From: Pseudomonadota bacterium
GTDB lineage: Bacteria; Pseudomonadota; Gammaproteobacteria; Burkholderiales; Burkholderiaceae_F
Assembly (NCBI GenBank): GCA_021842465.1
Contig: JAKBZN010000005.1
Coordinates: 26,566-90,565, forward strand
Reading direction: 5' to 3'
DNA length: 64,000 nucleotides
Shown: positions 1 through 12,346 of the stretch, in pieces
Layout: each line of letters opens with the position of its first letter
Position numbering within the stretch: the first letter of the stretch is position 1
The notes under the pieces: generated by a model
What the model was told of the DNA's origin: nothing
The model's input: the letters and a program-made list of their open reading frames with translations, nothing else
Databases searched by the model: none
Made by a program: the position numbers and the translations under genes

Positions 1-135
1 AAGCGCCGCAACACCCCCGCCGCACGAACTTAGGGCCCCCACCCCCAGCAGCGGGACGAGCACCGCCATCAGCCAGGTTGCGTATCGGCGTATCCCGTCG
101 GCGATCGGGGTTCGGGTTGCAGTGGTTGCAGTCAT
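1..135 (-). CDS. N-terminal part of a putative lipoprotein, cut by window edge
   Basis: An open frame runs from ATG at 135 leftwards off the window edge (45 codons visible). The visible part has Arg residues (GIRRY, about residues 14-18), a hydrophobic stretch (about 21-35) and a lipobox-like LSSC ending at Cys38, followed by GGG. This is the pattern of an outer membrane or periplasmic lipoprotein signal. A second start, Met23, would give a more compact signal peptide. The gene diverges from the drug efflux pump that begins at 404, so the 268-bp gap probably holds promoters for both. The function cannot be read from 45 residues. An efflux-related lipoprotein is possible from context but is only a guess. 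Confidence 0.5.
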   Translation of the reverse strand, partial: MTATTATRTPIADGIRRYATWLMAVLVPLLGVGALSSCGGGVAAL

Positions 136-403
136 GGGCGTCAGGATTTGTTCCGTACGGGTTTCTACCAATAAAACCTGAACCGGAAGCGACGCTCGAG
201 CATCGAATGCGTTACCGGTTGTTGCAATCCGGGAAGGAAGCGGCGATCCGGGATGGGGAGCGACTGCGGGGCGACGCGCGGCTCCCCGCATCCGGACGGT
301 GGGCGGTGGGTGGGGTACAGTACACCAGCCTTGTTACCGTGCCTTTGCGGCGGGCCGGGCTGTGGAGACCCCCGGCAATTCCCCACCCAGCGAAAGACAG
401 AAC

Positions 404-1993
404 GTGAACGAGCCGAGCGCCGCCGGAACGCCCCCAGGAGCCCGCGAGGCGGAGGCCCGGCCGGAACCGCTTGCTGGCGGCACCCTGGTGCTGGGTACGC
501 TGGCGCTCAGCCTGGCGACCTTCATGAACGTGCTCGACACATCGATCGCCAACGTGTCGATCCCCTCGATCGCCGGCGATCTCGGCGTCGGGTCCTCCGA
601 GGGAACCTGGGTGATCACCTCCTTCGGGGTCGCCAACGCGATCGCGGTCCCGTTGACGGGGTTTCTCGCCCAGCGCTTCGGCTCGGTCCGGATCTTCCTG
701 GGCAGCATCACGTTGTTCACCTTGTTCTCCTTCCTCTGCGGGCATGCGCCGAGCCTGCAGGTGCTGATCCTGTTCCGGGTCCTGCAGGGGGCGTCGGCGG
801 GACCGATGATTCCGCTGTCCCAGACGCTCCTGCTTTCCAGCTATCCGAGAGAACGGTCCGGCATGGCGCTGGCAATGTGGTCGATGACCACCCTGGTCGC
901 GCCGATCACCGGTCCCTTGATGGGCGGATGGATCACCGACAACATTTCCTGGCCGTGGATCTTCTACATCAACGTCCCGGTCGGAGTGACCTGCGCACTG
1001 GTGACCCTGGCGATCTACCGCAACCGGGAAACGCCGACCCGCAAGTTGCCGATCGACTGGGTCGGGCTGGGGCTGCTGGTGATCTGGGTCGGATCACTGC
1101 AGATCATGCTGGACAAAGGGCAGGAACTCGACTGGTTCGGGTCCAACGTCATCATCACGCTGGCGGTCGCGGCCTTCGTCGGTTTCGTGCTGTTCCTGAT
1201 CTGGGAACTCACGGGAACCCACCCGGTGGTCGACCTGAGCCTCTTCCGCCGGCGCAACTTCGCGATCGGCACCCTGATGATGGGACTGTCGTATGCGATG
1301 TTCTTCGGCAGCCTGGTGCTGCTGCCGCTGTGGCTGCAGGAGTTCGTCGGCTACACGGCGACCCAGGCCGGGGAGGTCATGGCCTGGGTCGGGCTGTTCG
1401 CCCTCACCCTCTCGCCTCTGGTGGGCCGCTATCTCGACCGCATCGATACCCGACTGCTGACCACCTGCTCCTTCTCGGTGTTCATGGTGGTGTTCTGGAT
1501 GCGCTCGCACTTCACCAGCGACAGCGGCTATTGGGACTACGCCATGCCGACCGTGGTCCAGGGCATCGCGAGTTCCATGTTCTTCATCCCCCTGTTTTCC
1601 ATCGTGCTGGGCGGGTTGCCCCAGCATCGCATCGCCGCCGCCACCGGCCTGTCCAATTTTGCCCGCATCACGGCCGGTTCTTTCGGCACCTCGATCTACA
1701 CCACATGGTGGACCGATCGGGCGATTCAGCATCATGCGCGACTGGTGGACCATCTCGGGTACGGCAATCCGATCGTCGACGCGGTGCTGGGCCAGGTGCA
1801 GGCACTGGGCGCGAGCCGCGAGCAGGCGCTTGCCGTGCTGGACCGAATGGTCCGACAACAGGCTTACACGATTTCGGTCGACGACATGTTCTATATCAGC
1901 GCGGCGCTGTTCTGCGTGCTGATCGCCATGGTCTGGCTGGTACGGCCGACACGCGCCGAAGGCGGTACGACGGGCGCCGCTGCGGGACACTGA
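404..1993 (+). CDS. emrB: EmrB/QacA-type MFS multidrug efflux transporter (DHA2 family)
   Basis: Inner membrane drug:proton antiporter. The protein is about 529 residues with roughly 14 hydrophobic segments, the usual DHA2 size and topology. The N-terminal part has the signature MNVLDTSIANVSIPSIAGDL (TM1, motif D1 type), and the segment GFLAQRFGSVR resembles the MFS loop 2-3 motif. I chose GTG at 404 because it lies just before NEPSAAG and gives a normal length; the open frame extends further upstream to 299 without family-like sequence. EmrB normally pairs with an EmrA adaptor and an outer membrane channel. Neither is visible here, although a divergent lipoprotein starts at 135. The substrate cannot be told from sequence. 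Confidence 0.9.
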   Translation: MNEPSAAGTPPGAREAEARPEPLAGGTLVLGTLALSLATFMNVLDTSIANVSIPSIAGDLGVGSSEGTWVITSFGVANAIAVPLTGFLAQRFGSVRIFLGSITLFTLFSFLCGHAPSLQVLILFRVLQGASAGPMIPLSQTLLLSSYPRERSGMALAMWSMTTLVAPITGPLMGGWITDNISWPWIFYINVPVGVTCALVTLAIYRNRETPTRKLPIDWVGLGLLVIWVGSLQIMLDKGQELDWFGSNVIITLAVAAFVGFVLFLIWELTGTHPVVDLSLFRRRNFAIGTLMMGLSYAMFFGSLVLLPLWLQEFVGYTATQAGEVMAWVGLFALTLSPLVGRYLDRIDTRLLTTCSFSVFMVVFWMRSHFTSDSGYWDYAMPTVVQGIASSMFFIPLFSIVLGGLPQHRIAAATGLSNFARITAGSFGTSIYTTWWTDRAIQHHARLVDHLGYGNPIVDAVLGQVQALGASREQALAVLDRMVRQQAYTISVDDMFYISAALFCVLIAMVWLVRPTRAEGGTTGAAAGH

Positions 1994-2040
1994 TCCGAGG
2001 AGACCGGGTGTCGTGCTTTGCAAGCGTCACCGCCGGCGGC

Positions 2041-2565
2041 TCAGTCCGCGGCGTCGCGCACCCGGCGGCAGACCTCCTCGGGCCGCATGTCGTCGTAGAC
2101 CTCGAACGGCTGGCGGATCCAGGGCCGGTCCGGAAGCCGCACCACGGCGTATTCCGGAGCGACGGAAGCGCCTTCCTTGACCCAGAGCACCGCGGTACGG
2201 ATTTCCATGATCGCCGGATAGCGCGCGCGCAGATGGGCGCGGACACGCTCGATGGTGGCGCCGGTGTCGGCAAGGTCGTCGACGAGCAGCAGGCGGCCAT
2301 GCGGGTCGACGCCGGTGGTGGTGATGAACCGCGCGATGTCGAGTTCGCCTTGGACCGTGCCGCCGGCGGCACGGTAGGAACTCGCCGCGAGGATCGCCAA
2401 CGGCACGTCGAAGATGCGCGAAAGCACGTCGCCGGGCCGCAGGCCGCCGCGGGCGAGGCAGAGCAGGGAGTCGAAGCGGTAACCGGACTCGTGGATCTGC
2501 GCCGCGAGGCGCTCGACGAGGCCATGGTACGCAGGCCAGTCGACGGAGAGGACGGGTTCGGACAT
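2041..2565 (-). CDS. purine (hypoxanthine/xanthine-type) phosphoribosyltransferase
   Basis: Likely transfers the phosphoribosyl group of PRPP to a purine base in salvage. The PRPP-binding motif is clear: LLLVDDLADTGATI has the two acidic residues followed by DTGAT. An upstream GG loop (CLARGGLRPGD) matches the pyrophosphate loop of the family. The protein is about 174 residues, normal for COG2236-type enzymes. I chose ATG at 2565 (MSEPVLS); the frame runs 15 codons further upstream but without family-like sequence. It lies 64 bases after purA, so it probably belongs to the same minus-strand transcript, which supports a purine role. Base specificity is not readable. Confidence 0.87.
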   Translation of the reverse strand: MSEPVLSVDWPAYHGLVERLAAQIHESGYRFDSLLCLARGGLRPGDVLSRIFDVPLAILAASSYRAAGGTVQGELDIARFITTTGVDPHGRLLLVDDLADTGATIERVRAHLRARYPAIMEIRTAVLWVKEGASVAPEYAVVRLPDRPWIRQPFEVYDDMRPEEVCRRVRDAAD

Positions 2566-2629
2566 GGATGCACCGTTTGCCATGATCAACCGCGCAGGGA
2601 CCCCCCGCACCCGAGGGCGGGGAGCCGGA

Positions 2630-5131
<2,502 letters not shown>

Positions 5132-5135
<4 letters not shown>

Positions 5136-6025
5136 TGCGCCGGCTTGGCATGGGCGGCGCCCGAATCCCGCATGTAGCGGAAGAATTCGGACGACGGATC
5201 GACGACCAGCATGTCGGAACGGTTGCGGAAGCTTTGACGGTATGCGTCGAGGCTGCGATAGAAATCGAAGAACTCGGGATCGGCACCGAACGCCTTGGCG
5301 TAGATGGCCGATGCCTTCTCGTCGCCCTCGCCCTTGATCTGCTGGGCCTGGCGATAGGCATCGGCAAGCAGCACCACGCGCTGGCGATCCGCATCCGCCT
5401 TGATCCGCTCGGCCTCGGCGGCCCCGATCGCGCGCTGCTCGTTGGCGACGCGCTTGCGCTCGGCGATCATGCGGGGATAGATCGATTCGGTCATGATCTC
5501 GGGCACGAAATCGACGTGGCGCAGCCGGACGTCGACGATCTTCACGCCGAGGTCGCTCACACGGCGCTCGACCGCCAAGCGGATCTCGTCCATCGCCGCC
5601 GCCCGGTCACGAGAGACGATCTCCTGCACCGTGCGCTTGTTCACGGCTTGGTTCAGTGCATCGCGGACGAGGATCGAAATCCGGTCCTCGGCAGCCCGTT
5701 CGCTGCCCTGGAAGCTGATCCAGTATTCACGCGGGTTGGTGATCCGCCACTTGACGAAGAAATCGACCAGCAGGTTCTTCTTTTCCGAAGTCTGGACCCG
5801 GTCCGGCGCGAATTCGTCGATCGTCAGGATGCGCCGATCGACGAAGGCGACGTTCTCGAGCGGCGCCGGCATCTTGAAGTGCAGGCCCGGCTGCTCGATG
5901 ACCCGGGCGACCTCGCCGAGATTGAAGACGATCGCGGCTTGGCGCTGGTCCACGATGAACATCGACATCCGCGCCAGCGCGGCGACGACGATCAAGGCAA
6001 GTACGGCGATGACAGGACGATTCAT
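5132..6025 (-). CDS. hflC: HflC, membrane protease modulator (SPFH/band 7)
   Basis: Forms the periplasmic HflKC complex that encloses and modulates the FtsH protease in the inner membrane. The 297-residue protein has one N-terminal membrane segment (about residues 4-20, AVLALIVVAALA) followed by a band 7/SPFH domain (QRQAAIVFNLGEV, PGLHFKMP, DVRLRHVDF) and an Ala/Glu-rich coiled segment around ANEQRAIGAAEAERIKADAD. It follows hflK by 20 bases in the same transcript. A housekeeping ftsH is not nearby; the only FtsH in this window is a likely paralogue at 48618-50489. Confidence 0.96.
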
Positions 6026-6045
6026 GGCACGTGCGCGCGAAGGAT

Positions 6046-7371
6046 TCAGCGGGACTCCCGATTGCGGGAATCGGTGTTGTCACTACGGCTGTCGGATTGC
6101 GGTTGCCCGGCCCCGGCGCCTTCCGCCGCCTGCGCATCGGTCGCGGCGGGCGCGGTCGGCGCTTCCGCCGACGACTGCCGCAGCAGGCGATCGAGCGGCA
6201 GATACAGCAGCGGTGCGCTGTTGCGGGTGTCGATCAGCACCTTGCTCGTATTGGCGAAGATGTCGCGCATGGCGTCGATGTACATCCGCTCCCGCGTCAC
6301 CCGCGGCGCCTTGACGTATGCGGCGAGGATCTGCCCGAACCGGGCCGCGTCGCCTTCCGCGGTGTCGACCACCCGGACCTCGTAGCCTTCGGCCTCCTGC
6401 ACCAACCGGGCGGCATCGCCGCGGGCGCGCGGTACCACGCTGTTGGCATAGGCCTCGCCTTCGTTGATCTGGCGATCCTTGTCCTGCACCGCCTTGGACG
6501 CATCGTCGAACGCCGACTGCACCGGATCGGGCGGCTGGGCGTTCTGGATCGCGACGGCGGTCACCAGCAGCCCCGTCCGGTAGCGATCGAGCATGTCCTG
6601 CAACTCCTTGCGCACCTCGGCGGCAATCTCCTCGCGGGAGCCGAACAGCACGGCGTCCATCGTCCGGCGGCCGACGACTTCGCGCATCGCCGATTCCGCC
6701 GCCTGCTTCACCACCGCGCTCGGATCGCCGTCGCGCGCGTTCGGGGTGAACCGGCTGCCGTAGACATAGTCGCGCGCGCCTTCGAGCCCGCTCTTGACGC
6801 GGTACTGCACCTCGAACTGGACATCGACGACGTTCTCGTCGTCGGTGAGCATGAGCGCTTCCTTGAGGCGATCCTCGTCGCCATGCATGCCGATATCGAC
6901 CTTGCGCTGGGCATAGACGTCGACCGTGTCGTTGGCCTGGATCGGCCAGGGCATGCGCCAATGCAATCCGGGCCCGACGGTCCCGACGAACCGGCCGAAG
7001 GTCGAGACCACCGCCACCTGTCCGGCCTGGACGGTATAGATTCCCGTCCCCATCCAGATCAGGAACAACGCCGCCGCGACCGCGCCGATGCCGAGCCACG
7101 CCTGGCGCGAACTCGGACCCTCGCCACCGCCGCCGGTGCCGCCGCCATTGCGATTCGCGCCGCCCGAATTTCCGCTGAACAAGCCGGAAAGACGGCGGTT
7201 GAAATCGCGCCACAGTTCGTCGAGATCGGGAGGGCCGTCAGGATTCTTGCCGGGATCGTTCCAGGAAAGGATGCGTTCCCGCTCCGCCGGGCTCTCCGCA
7301 CCGCGCAGGATGGACCGCCCCCGATCCGGCAATGGACTAGGCAGCATCGGGGAATGCGTCGGGTGCGTCAT
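6046..7371 (-). CDS. hflK: HflK, membrane protease modulator (SPFH/band 7)
   Basis: Partner of HflC in the FtsH-regulating complex. The family block GPPDLDELWRDFNRRLSGLF lies before a Gly/Asn-rich linker. A single membrane segment (AWLGIGAVAAALFLIWMGTG) follows, then the SPFH domain (GQVAVVSTFGRF, PGLHWRMPWPI). The start is uncertain: ATG at 7371 gives 441 residues and overlaps hflX by 35 bases; ATG at 7347 gives eight fewer residues and an 11-base overlap. Neither has a convincing ribosome site, which suggests coupling to hflX. The C-terminus is rich in Ala, Gly and Ser, as often seen in betaproteobacteria. Confidence 0.94.
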   Translation of the reverse strand: MTHPTHSPMLPSPLPDRGRSILRGAESPAERERILSWNDPGKNPDGPPDLDELWRDFNRRLSGLFSGNSGGANRNGGGTGGGGEGPSSRQAWLGIGAVAAALFLIWMGTGIYTVQAGQVAVVSTFGRFVGTVGPGLHWRMPWPIQANDTVDVYAQRKVDIGMHGDEDRLKEALMLTDDENVVDVQFEVQYRVKSGLEGARDYVYGSRFTPNARDGDPSAVVKQAAESAMREVVGRRTMDAVLFGSREEIAAEVRKELQDMLDRYRTGLLVTAVAIQNAQPPDPVQSAFDDASKAVQDKDRQINEGEAYANSVVPRARGDAARLVQEAEGYEVRVVDTAEGDAARFGQILAAYVKAPRVTRERMYIDAMRDIFANTSKVLIDTRNSAPLLYLPLDRLLRQSSAEAPTAPAATDAQAAEGAGAGQPQSDSRSDNTDSRNRESR

Positions 7372-8503
7372 GAAAGGAATATGCGGAAGTCTCGGCTGGG
7401 TCGGAAATGCGAGCGGATCGGACGGCTTCCTCTTCCATCCGCTCCGCGATCGCCTCGCGCAGAAGACCGAGGCCATCACCGGTCCGCGCGCTCAGCCAAA
7501 CCGCGCCGATCCTACCACAGGCATCGCGATCCACCCCGGCTGCGCGCCCGACGCGATCGATCTTGTTGTGCACGATCAGCCGCGGCACCGCGTCGGCGCC
7601 GATCTCGGCCAGCACTTCGTCGACGTTGCGCATCTGGTCGGCGCGCGCCGGCCCGGCCGCATCGACGACGTGCAGCAACAGATCGGCATGCACGGCTTCG
7701 TCGAGCGTGGACCGGAACGCCTCGACCAGCGTGTGCGGCAGTGCGCGCACGAAACCCACGGTGTCGGAGAGCACGATCGATTTTCCGTCGGCGATATGGC
7801 AACGGCGGGACGTGGTATCGAGGGTCGCAAACAGCTGGTCGGCGCAATAGGCGTGCGCCTGCGTGAGTGCATTGAAGAGCGTCGACTTGCCGGCGTTGGT
7901 ATAACCGACGAGCGACACGCGAAACACCCCGCCGCGTTCGCGCGCACGGCGCTGGGTGCCGCGCTGGCGCTCGAGCGTGCGCAGCTTGTCGCGCAGCTGC
8001 TTGACGCGCACGCCGATCATGCGGCGGTCGAGTTCGATCTGCTTTTCGCCGGGGCCGCCGCGCAGGCCGATCCCGCCACGCTGCCGCTCGAGGTGGGTCC
8101 AACCGCGCACGAGACGCGTCGACAGGTACTCGAGTTGCGCAAGCTCGACCTGCAGCTTCCCTTCGCGGCTTTGCGCGCGCCGCGCGAAGATGTCGAGGAT
8201 GAGCCCGGTCCGGTCGAGCACCGCGACGCCGAGTTCGCGTTCGAGGTTGCGCTGCTGTACCGGCGAGAGTTGCGCGTCGATCAGCACTGCGTCGACCGGC
8301 CCGGCCGCGGCGATCTCGTCGCGCAGGGTGTCGACCTTGCCCGAACCCAGGTAGTAGGCCGGATCCGGACGGTCGCGGCGCGCGCGCATGGTTCCAGCGA
8401 CGGCCATGCCGCTGCTCTCCGTCAACAGGCGAAACTCTTCCAGCGCATCGTCGTCGCACGCGGCGCCCTGCAAGGCCACCTGCACGAGAAACGCCCGGGG
8501 CAT
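7337..8503 (-). CDS. hflX: ribosome-associated GTPase HflX
   Basis: OBG-HflX family GTPase that binds and splits stalled 70S ribosomes, for instance after heat stress. The N-terminal HflX domain has GSGKVDTLRDEI and the glycine-rich linker GGIGLRGGPGEKQIELDRR. The G domain follows with G1 GYTNAGKST, G3 DTVGF and G4 NKID. The length of 388 fits the family. It sits between hfq (33 bases upstream) and hflK, the classical order. The shorter C-terminus compared with the E. coli protein (426 residues) is common in this class. Confidence 0.96.
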   Translation of the reverse strand: MPRAFLVQVALQGAACDDDALEEFRLLTESSGMAVAGTMRARRDRPDPAYYLGSGKVDTLRDEIAAAGPVDAVLIDAQLSPVQQRNLERELGVAVLDRTGLILDIFARRAQSREGKLQVELAQLEYLSTRLVRGWTHLERQRGGIGLRGGPGEKQIELDRRMIGVRVKQLRDKLRTLERQRGTQRRARERGGVFRVSLVGYTNAGKSTLFNALTQAHAYCADQLFATLDTTSRRCHIADGKSIVLSDTVGFVRALPHTLVEAFRSTLDEAVHADLLLHVVDAAGPARADQMRNVDEVLAEIGADAVPRLIVHNKIDRVGRAAGVDRDACGRIGAVWLSARTGDGLGLLREAIAERMEEEAVRSARISDPAETSAYSFHDAPDAFPDAA

Positions 8504-8535
8504 CGCCGGCCCCGCGCCGGAAGAGGAACCGGTGC

Positions 8536-8769
8536 TCAGGCGTCGGACTCCGTATTGAGGTTCACCGGGCGCGCCGGAACGACGGTCGACACCGCATGCT
8601 TGTAGACCATCTGCGTGACGGTGTTGCGCAGCAAGACCACGTATTGATCGAAGGACTCGATCTGCCCCTGCAACTTGATCCCGTTGACGAGATAGATCGA
8701 CACCGGCACGTGTTCCTTGCGCAAGGCGTTCAGGAACGGGTCTTGTAGAAGTTGCCCTTTATTGCTCAT
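8536..8769 (-). CDS. hfq: RNA chaperone Hfq
   Basis: Hexameric Sm-like protein that pairs small RNAs with mRNAs. The 77-residue sequence has the Sm1 block ([20 protein letters not shown], residues 11-30) with the [11 protein letters not shown] strand, and the Sm2 block with [10 protein letters not shown] (57-66), including the His that lines the RNA pore. The acidic tail is short (NTESDA). The start at 8769 (MSNKGQ) has a GGGAG ribosome site a few bases upstream; an upstream in-frame ATG lacks family sequence. It is first in the hfq-hflX-hflK-hflC group. The 312-bp gap on its upstream side contains a palindromic repeat and presumably the promoter. Confidence 0.97.
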   Translation of the reverse strand: MSNKGQLLQDPFLNALRKEHVPVSIYLVNGIKLQGQIESFDQYVVLLRNTVTQMVYKHAVSTVVPARPVNLNTESDA

Positions 8770-8979
8770 GTTGACTCCCGTCGAGTGGAGATCTGCGATG
8801 ACTGAGTGTACTCGCACCGTGGTGCGGACGATCGCGACACCTTAAGAAATGTACTGGAAAACCGCAGCCCGTGCCAAACGGCGTCGAACCAGGACCGATG
8901 GGCAATCCGCAATCCCCGAATGGACCATGACGCGCACCCCGGTCATGGCAATGTCCACAGGGCGAGGCAATCCGTCGGC

Positions 8980-9056
8980 CGTCATCGCGAGGCCCGCAGG
9001 GCCGTGGCGATCCAGCCCAGGCCGGGATTGCTTCGGGCTTCGCCCTCGCAATGACG
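8980..9056. repeat. palindromic intergenic repeat, type A, single copy
   Basis: Two arms: 8980-9013 (core cgaggcccgcagggccgtgg) and 9025-9056 (core ttcgggcttcgccctcgcaa). The same two arms occur in opposite order and orientation at 26739-26861, so this is one dispersed element seen twice. Each arm can fold on itself (gggc/gccc and attgc/gcaat pairs). It fills most of the 312-bp gap between der and hfq; I see no gene in the rest of the gap. The core resembles the attgcgag...gcaatcc repeats seen in many bacterial genomes. Confidence 0.8.
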
Positions 9057-9081
9057 AAGGCTTCCGCGACGATGAGAAAAC

Positions 9082-10515
9082 TTACCCTTTGCGATCACTG
9101 CCATCCGGTGCGTACGGGTTGCGATTCGAGCGGAATTCGATCCGCAAGGGCGTGCCCTGCAGATCGAATTCCTTGCGAAACCAGCCTTCGAGGTAGCGTC
9201 GATAGCTCTCCTGCACACGCGACAAGGCATTGCCGTGAATCAGAATCAATGGGGGATTGGTTCCCCCCTGATGGGCATAGCGCATCTTCGGTCGCGAAAA
9301 ACCGGAACGGGCGGGCTCCTGCCGGGCCACCGCCGCCTGCAGTGCCCGCGTCAGCTTCGGCGTCGACAGTTTGGCGAACGCGGCGCGCTGGGCGCGGACC
9401 ACCGATTTCATCAGCGCGCCCAGGCCTCGCCCCCGCAGCGCGGAGATCTCGTGCATGGACGCCCAATCGAGAAAATGGAGCTTGCGCGTCATTTCGCGAT
9501 GGATGCGCTCCCGCTGATAGGCATCGAGATCGTCCCACTTGTTGATCGCGATCACCAGCGCGCGCCCACGATCGAGGATGTAGCCCGCAATGTGCGCGTC
9601 CTGCTCGGCGATCTCGGATGCGGCATCGAGCACCAGAACCGCGACGTTGGCCTGGTCGATGGCCTGCAAGGTCTTCACGACGGAGAACTTCTCGATCGAC
9701 TCGAACACCTTGCCCTTGCGGCGCAAACCCGCAGTATCGATGAGCACAAAGGGCTCGCCGCCATATTCGAATTCGACCTCGATCGCATCGCGCGTCGTTC
9801 CGGGGGCATCGAACGCGATCATGCGTTGTTCGCCCAGCAGCGCATTGATCAGCGTCGACTTGCCGACATTGGGACGGCCCACCACGGCGACCCGAGTGCG
9901 TCCGCCGGGGCCGTGCGCCGGGATTGCCTGCGCTTCGGAAGCCGCCGCGCCGGGTTCGGCGCTCTCCTCTGCGTCGCGGGGACCGCCCGCATCCCCTTCG
10001 TCGACGTCCGGTTCCGCCGCGGCTTGCACATAGGGACCCAGCGCATCGTCGAGCAGAGCGGCGATGCCGTCGCCGTGTGCGGCCGAGATCCGGTAGGGAT
10101 CGCCCAGCCCGAGTTCGTGGAATTCGGCGACCGCGGATTCCGGCAGACCCTCCGCCTTGTTGACCGCCAACAGGATGCGCCGGCCGCTCGTACGCAGGCG
10201 ATCGGCGATGCGCCGGTCATGGGGAGTCAGGCCGCTGCGCGCATCGAGCACGAAGAGCAGCACGTCGCTTTCCGCGATCGCCTGCTCGGCTTGGCGGTTG
10301 ACCGCGTCCTGGATGCCGCCCCGATCCGAGGGGTCGAACCCCCCGGTATCGATCACGATGCTCGGCACCGGCCCCACCCGGCCCTCGCCGTACTGGCGGT
10401 CGCGGGTAAGCCCCGGCATGTCGGCGACCAGCGCCGCACGCGAGCGGGTCAGGCGGTTGAAGAGGGTCGATTTGCCGACGTTGGGGCGGCCGACCAGGGT
10501 AACCACAGGTTTCAT
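9082..10515 (-). CDS. der: ribosome biogenesis GTPase Der (EngA)
   Basis: Essential double GTPase acting in 50S subunit assembly. Two tandem G domains are visible: the first begins with [15 protein letters not shown] (about residues 8-22) and has DTGGFDP and NKAEG; the second begins with [19 protein letters not shown] (about 210-230) and has [10 protein letters not shown] and NKWD. A C-terminal KH-like domain follows ([19 protein letters not shown]). The linker between the two domains is long, acidic and Ala-rich ([20 protein letters not shown]), making the protein 477 residues, a little longer than usual. It follows bamB by 57 bases, the normal bamB-der order. Confidence 0.97.
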   Translation of the reverse strand: MKPVVTLVGRPNVGKSTLFNRLTRSRAALVADMPGLTRDRQYGEGRVGPVPSIVIDTGGFDPSDRGGIQDAVNRQAEQAIAESDVLLFVLDARSGLTPHDRRIADRLRTSGRRILLAVNKAEGLPESAVAEFHELGLGDPYRISAAHGDGIAALLDDALGPYVQAAAEPDVDEGDAGGPRDAEESAEPGAAASEAQAIPAHGPGGRTRVAVVGRPNVGKSTLINALLGEQRMIAFDAPGTTRDAIEVEFEYGGEPFVLIDTAGLRRKGKVFESIEKFSVVKTLQAIDQANVAVLVLDAASEIAEQDAHIAGYILDRGRALVIAINKWDDLDAYQRERIHREMTRKLHFLDWASMHEISALRGRGLGALMKSVVRAQRAAFAKLSTPKLTRALQAAVARQEPARSGFSRPKMRYAHQGGTNPPLILIHGNALSRVQESYRRYLEGWFRKEFDLQGTPLRIEFRSNRNPYAPDGSDRKG

Positions 10516-10572
10516 GACGTCGCGCCTCTCCCCCGCACCCTGCCCCCTCTCCTGCCGGGATCGGGAAGAAAC

Positions 10573-11700
10573 TCAGCGGGGGTTCAAAAGGGAAAGTTTT
10601 CCGGCCACCGTCTGGATGATGAGGCCGTCGTTCCAGGTCTGCGGGGTGCTGGCGAGCGGCGAACCCGCGTCGAAGCGCCCGACGATCCGGCCATCTTCGA
10701 GGCGCAGGAAATGCACCTCGCCGGCAAAATCCCCGACCGCCGCCCAGTGCCCGACGATCGCCGGCGCCGTGAGGCCGCGATACGACAGCGTCCCGTCATG
10801 CCAGACGCCCGCGCCCGCATCGCGGGAAAACGCGTCGATATCGCCGTTCTCCCGCACCCCGATCACCATGTCCGCATCCATCGCGACCCCGGCGCCGGCA
10901 TCGTAATTCCGCGCCCAGCGCAACTCGCCCGTATAGGTGTCGAAACAGCTGATCCGCCCCTGATACGACTCGGCGCAGACGTCGGCGCCATCGACGGCCG
11001 GCATGCCCAGCACATCGTTGAGGCGCTCGACCTCGGTGACCCCCTTGGGTTCGGACACCGCCGCCTCCCAGCGCGGGGCGCCGTTGGCAAGCGCGACTGC
11101 GACCAACTGTCCGCGCGGGAAGCCGATGACCGCCATATCCCCGGACAGGGCAATCTCGGTTTCCCCCCGCAGGGAGAGGGGCGGCGGCGACTTGCGGAAC
11201 GACCAGAGCCGGTTGCCGCTGTCCTCGTCATAGGCCGACACGCGCTGATCGATGGTACGGACGACAACCATCGAGTGCGCCAGCAGCGGCGGCGTCACGG
11301 CGACGCTGGTCTGGTCATCGGACTTCCAGCGGAATTTCCCGGCCGCGTCGTAGAGCCGCAACCCGCCGCGTTGCACGACCACCGCTTCGCGGACGCCGTC
11401 GCAGCCGACCCCAGCCGCGATACCGCCCGGAACCCGCACGCGCCAGACCGTCTTGCCGCTCGTCGGATCGATGCGCACCAGATCGCCGCCGGCCGATACG
11501 GCATACACCGACTGCGCCAGCACGCACGGGCGCAGATACGCGGCCCCGGCGCTGCCCACGTCGACCGTCCAGCTCTGGCGGATCGCGATCGGATGCGCGA
11601 TGGCGGTGAGCTTCGCCGGCTTCGGACCTTTGTCCGAAGAGCAGGCCGCCAGTGCCAACGCGCCGAGCAAAAGACCTGCGAGGCGCGTCCACCGCGCCAT
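10573..11700 (-). CDS. bamB: outer membrane protein assembly factor BamB
   Basis: Lipoprotein of the BAM complex that helps insert beta-barrel proteins in the outer membrane. The start at 11700 gives a lipoprotein signal with LAAC at residues 17-20. The rest is a PQQ-like beta-propeller: repeated blades such as SGKTVWRVRVPGG, SGNRLWSFRK, NGAPRWEAAV and TGELRWARNYDAG are visible. The 375 residues agree with the family (about 390). It starts four bases after the yfgM stop, so the two are likely coupled. Confidence 0.95.
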   Translation of the reverse strand: MARWTRLAGLLLGALALAACSSDKGPKPAKLTAIAHPIAIRQSWTVDVGSAGAAYLRPCVLAQSVYAVSAGGDLVRIDPTSGKTVWRVRVPGGIAAGVGCDGVREAVVVQRGGLRLYDAAGKFRWKSDDQTSVAVTPPLLAHSMVVVRTIDQRVSAYDEDSGNRLWSFRKSPPPLSLRGETEIALSGDMAVIGFPRGQLVAVALANGAPRWEAAVSEPKGVTEVERLNDVLGMPAVDGADVCAESYQGRISCFDTYTGELRWARNYDAGAGVAMDADMVIGVRENGDIDAFSRDAGAGVWHDGTLSYRGLTAPAIVGHWAAVGDFAGEVHFLRLEDGRIVGRFDAGSPLASTPQTWNDGLIIQTVAGKLSLLNPR

Positions 11701-11704
11701 CGCC

Positions 11705-12346
11705 TCAACCTGCCGCCGGGATCGCATCGAGCTTCGCCTGAATCAACGACCGCAACGGATTCTGCGCCCCCGCTGCAAGCAGGGCCTCCTGATACGCCGT
11801 GCGCGCGGCCGCCGTCTTTCCTTGCGCAAACAGGATGTCGCCGCGGCGGTCGGCATAGTCCGCCTCGAAGCCCCGGGGCGGCGACTGCAGCAGCGCCAAC
11901 GCGGCCTCGTAGGACTTCTCGTCAAGCAGGACACCGGCCAGCCGTACGCGGGCCACCGCCGCCAGTTCGGGAAACTGCGATTTCCCGGCAACCCATTGCA
12001 GCTGCGCCTTGGCCGACGTGAAATCGCCGACGGTCAGATTGGCTTTCGCCTGCTGCAGGGCCGCCAACGCCGCATAGATGCTGCCGCCCTCGCGCTGCAC
12101 CAGCGATCCCGCGATGTCGCGCGCGCGCGCGGCGTCGTTGCGCGCCGCCGCCGCTTCGTACTGGTCGTAGAGCGCGCTCGCCGCCTGCGCGCCGTGCTGC
12201 GTGTACCAGCGCCAGCCCCAGTTTCCGGCGGCGATCAGCACCGCCGCCAGGAGCGCGCCGACCAGCCAGTTGCCGTACTTATCGAACCAGTCCTTGATCT
12301 CGTTGATGTTCTCGGTTTCTTCCAGCGTCAAAGCCATGTCCGTCAT
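11705..12346 (-). CDS. yfgM: YfgM-like tetratricopeptide protein, ancillary SecYEG subunit
   Basis: Inner membrane protein with one N-terminal anchor (about residues 25-45, [20 protein letters not shown]) and a periplasmic TPR-like domain. In E. coli it associates with SecYEG and the chaperone PpiD. The family start [22 protein letters not shown] is clear. ATG at 12346 has a strong AGGAAGGG ribosome site and overlaps the hisS stop by four bases (ATGA). The length is 213 residues (206 in E. coli). The hisS-yfgM-bamB-der order is conserved across beta- and gammaproteobacteria. Confidence 0.93.
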   Translation of the reverse strand: MTDMALTLEETENINEIKDWFDKYGNWLVGALLAAVLIAAGNWGWRWYTQHGAQAASALYDQYEAAAARNDAARARDIAGSLVQREGGSIYAALAALQQAKANLTVGDFTSAKAQLQWVAGKSQFPELAAVARVRLAGVLLDEKSYEAALALLQSPPRGFEADYADRRGDILFAQGKTAAARTAYQEALLAAGAQNPLRSLIQAKLDAIPAAG

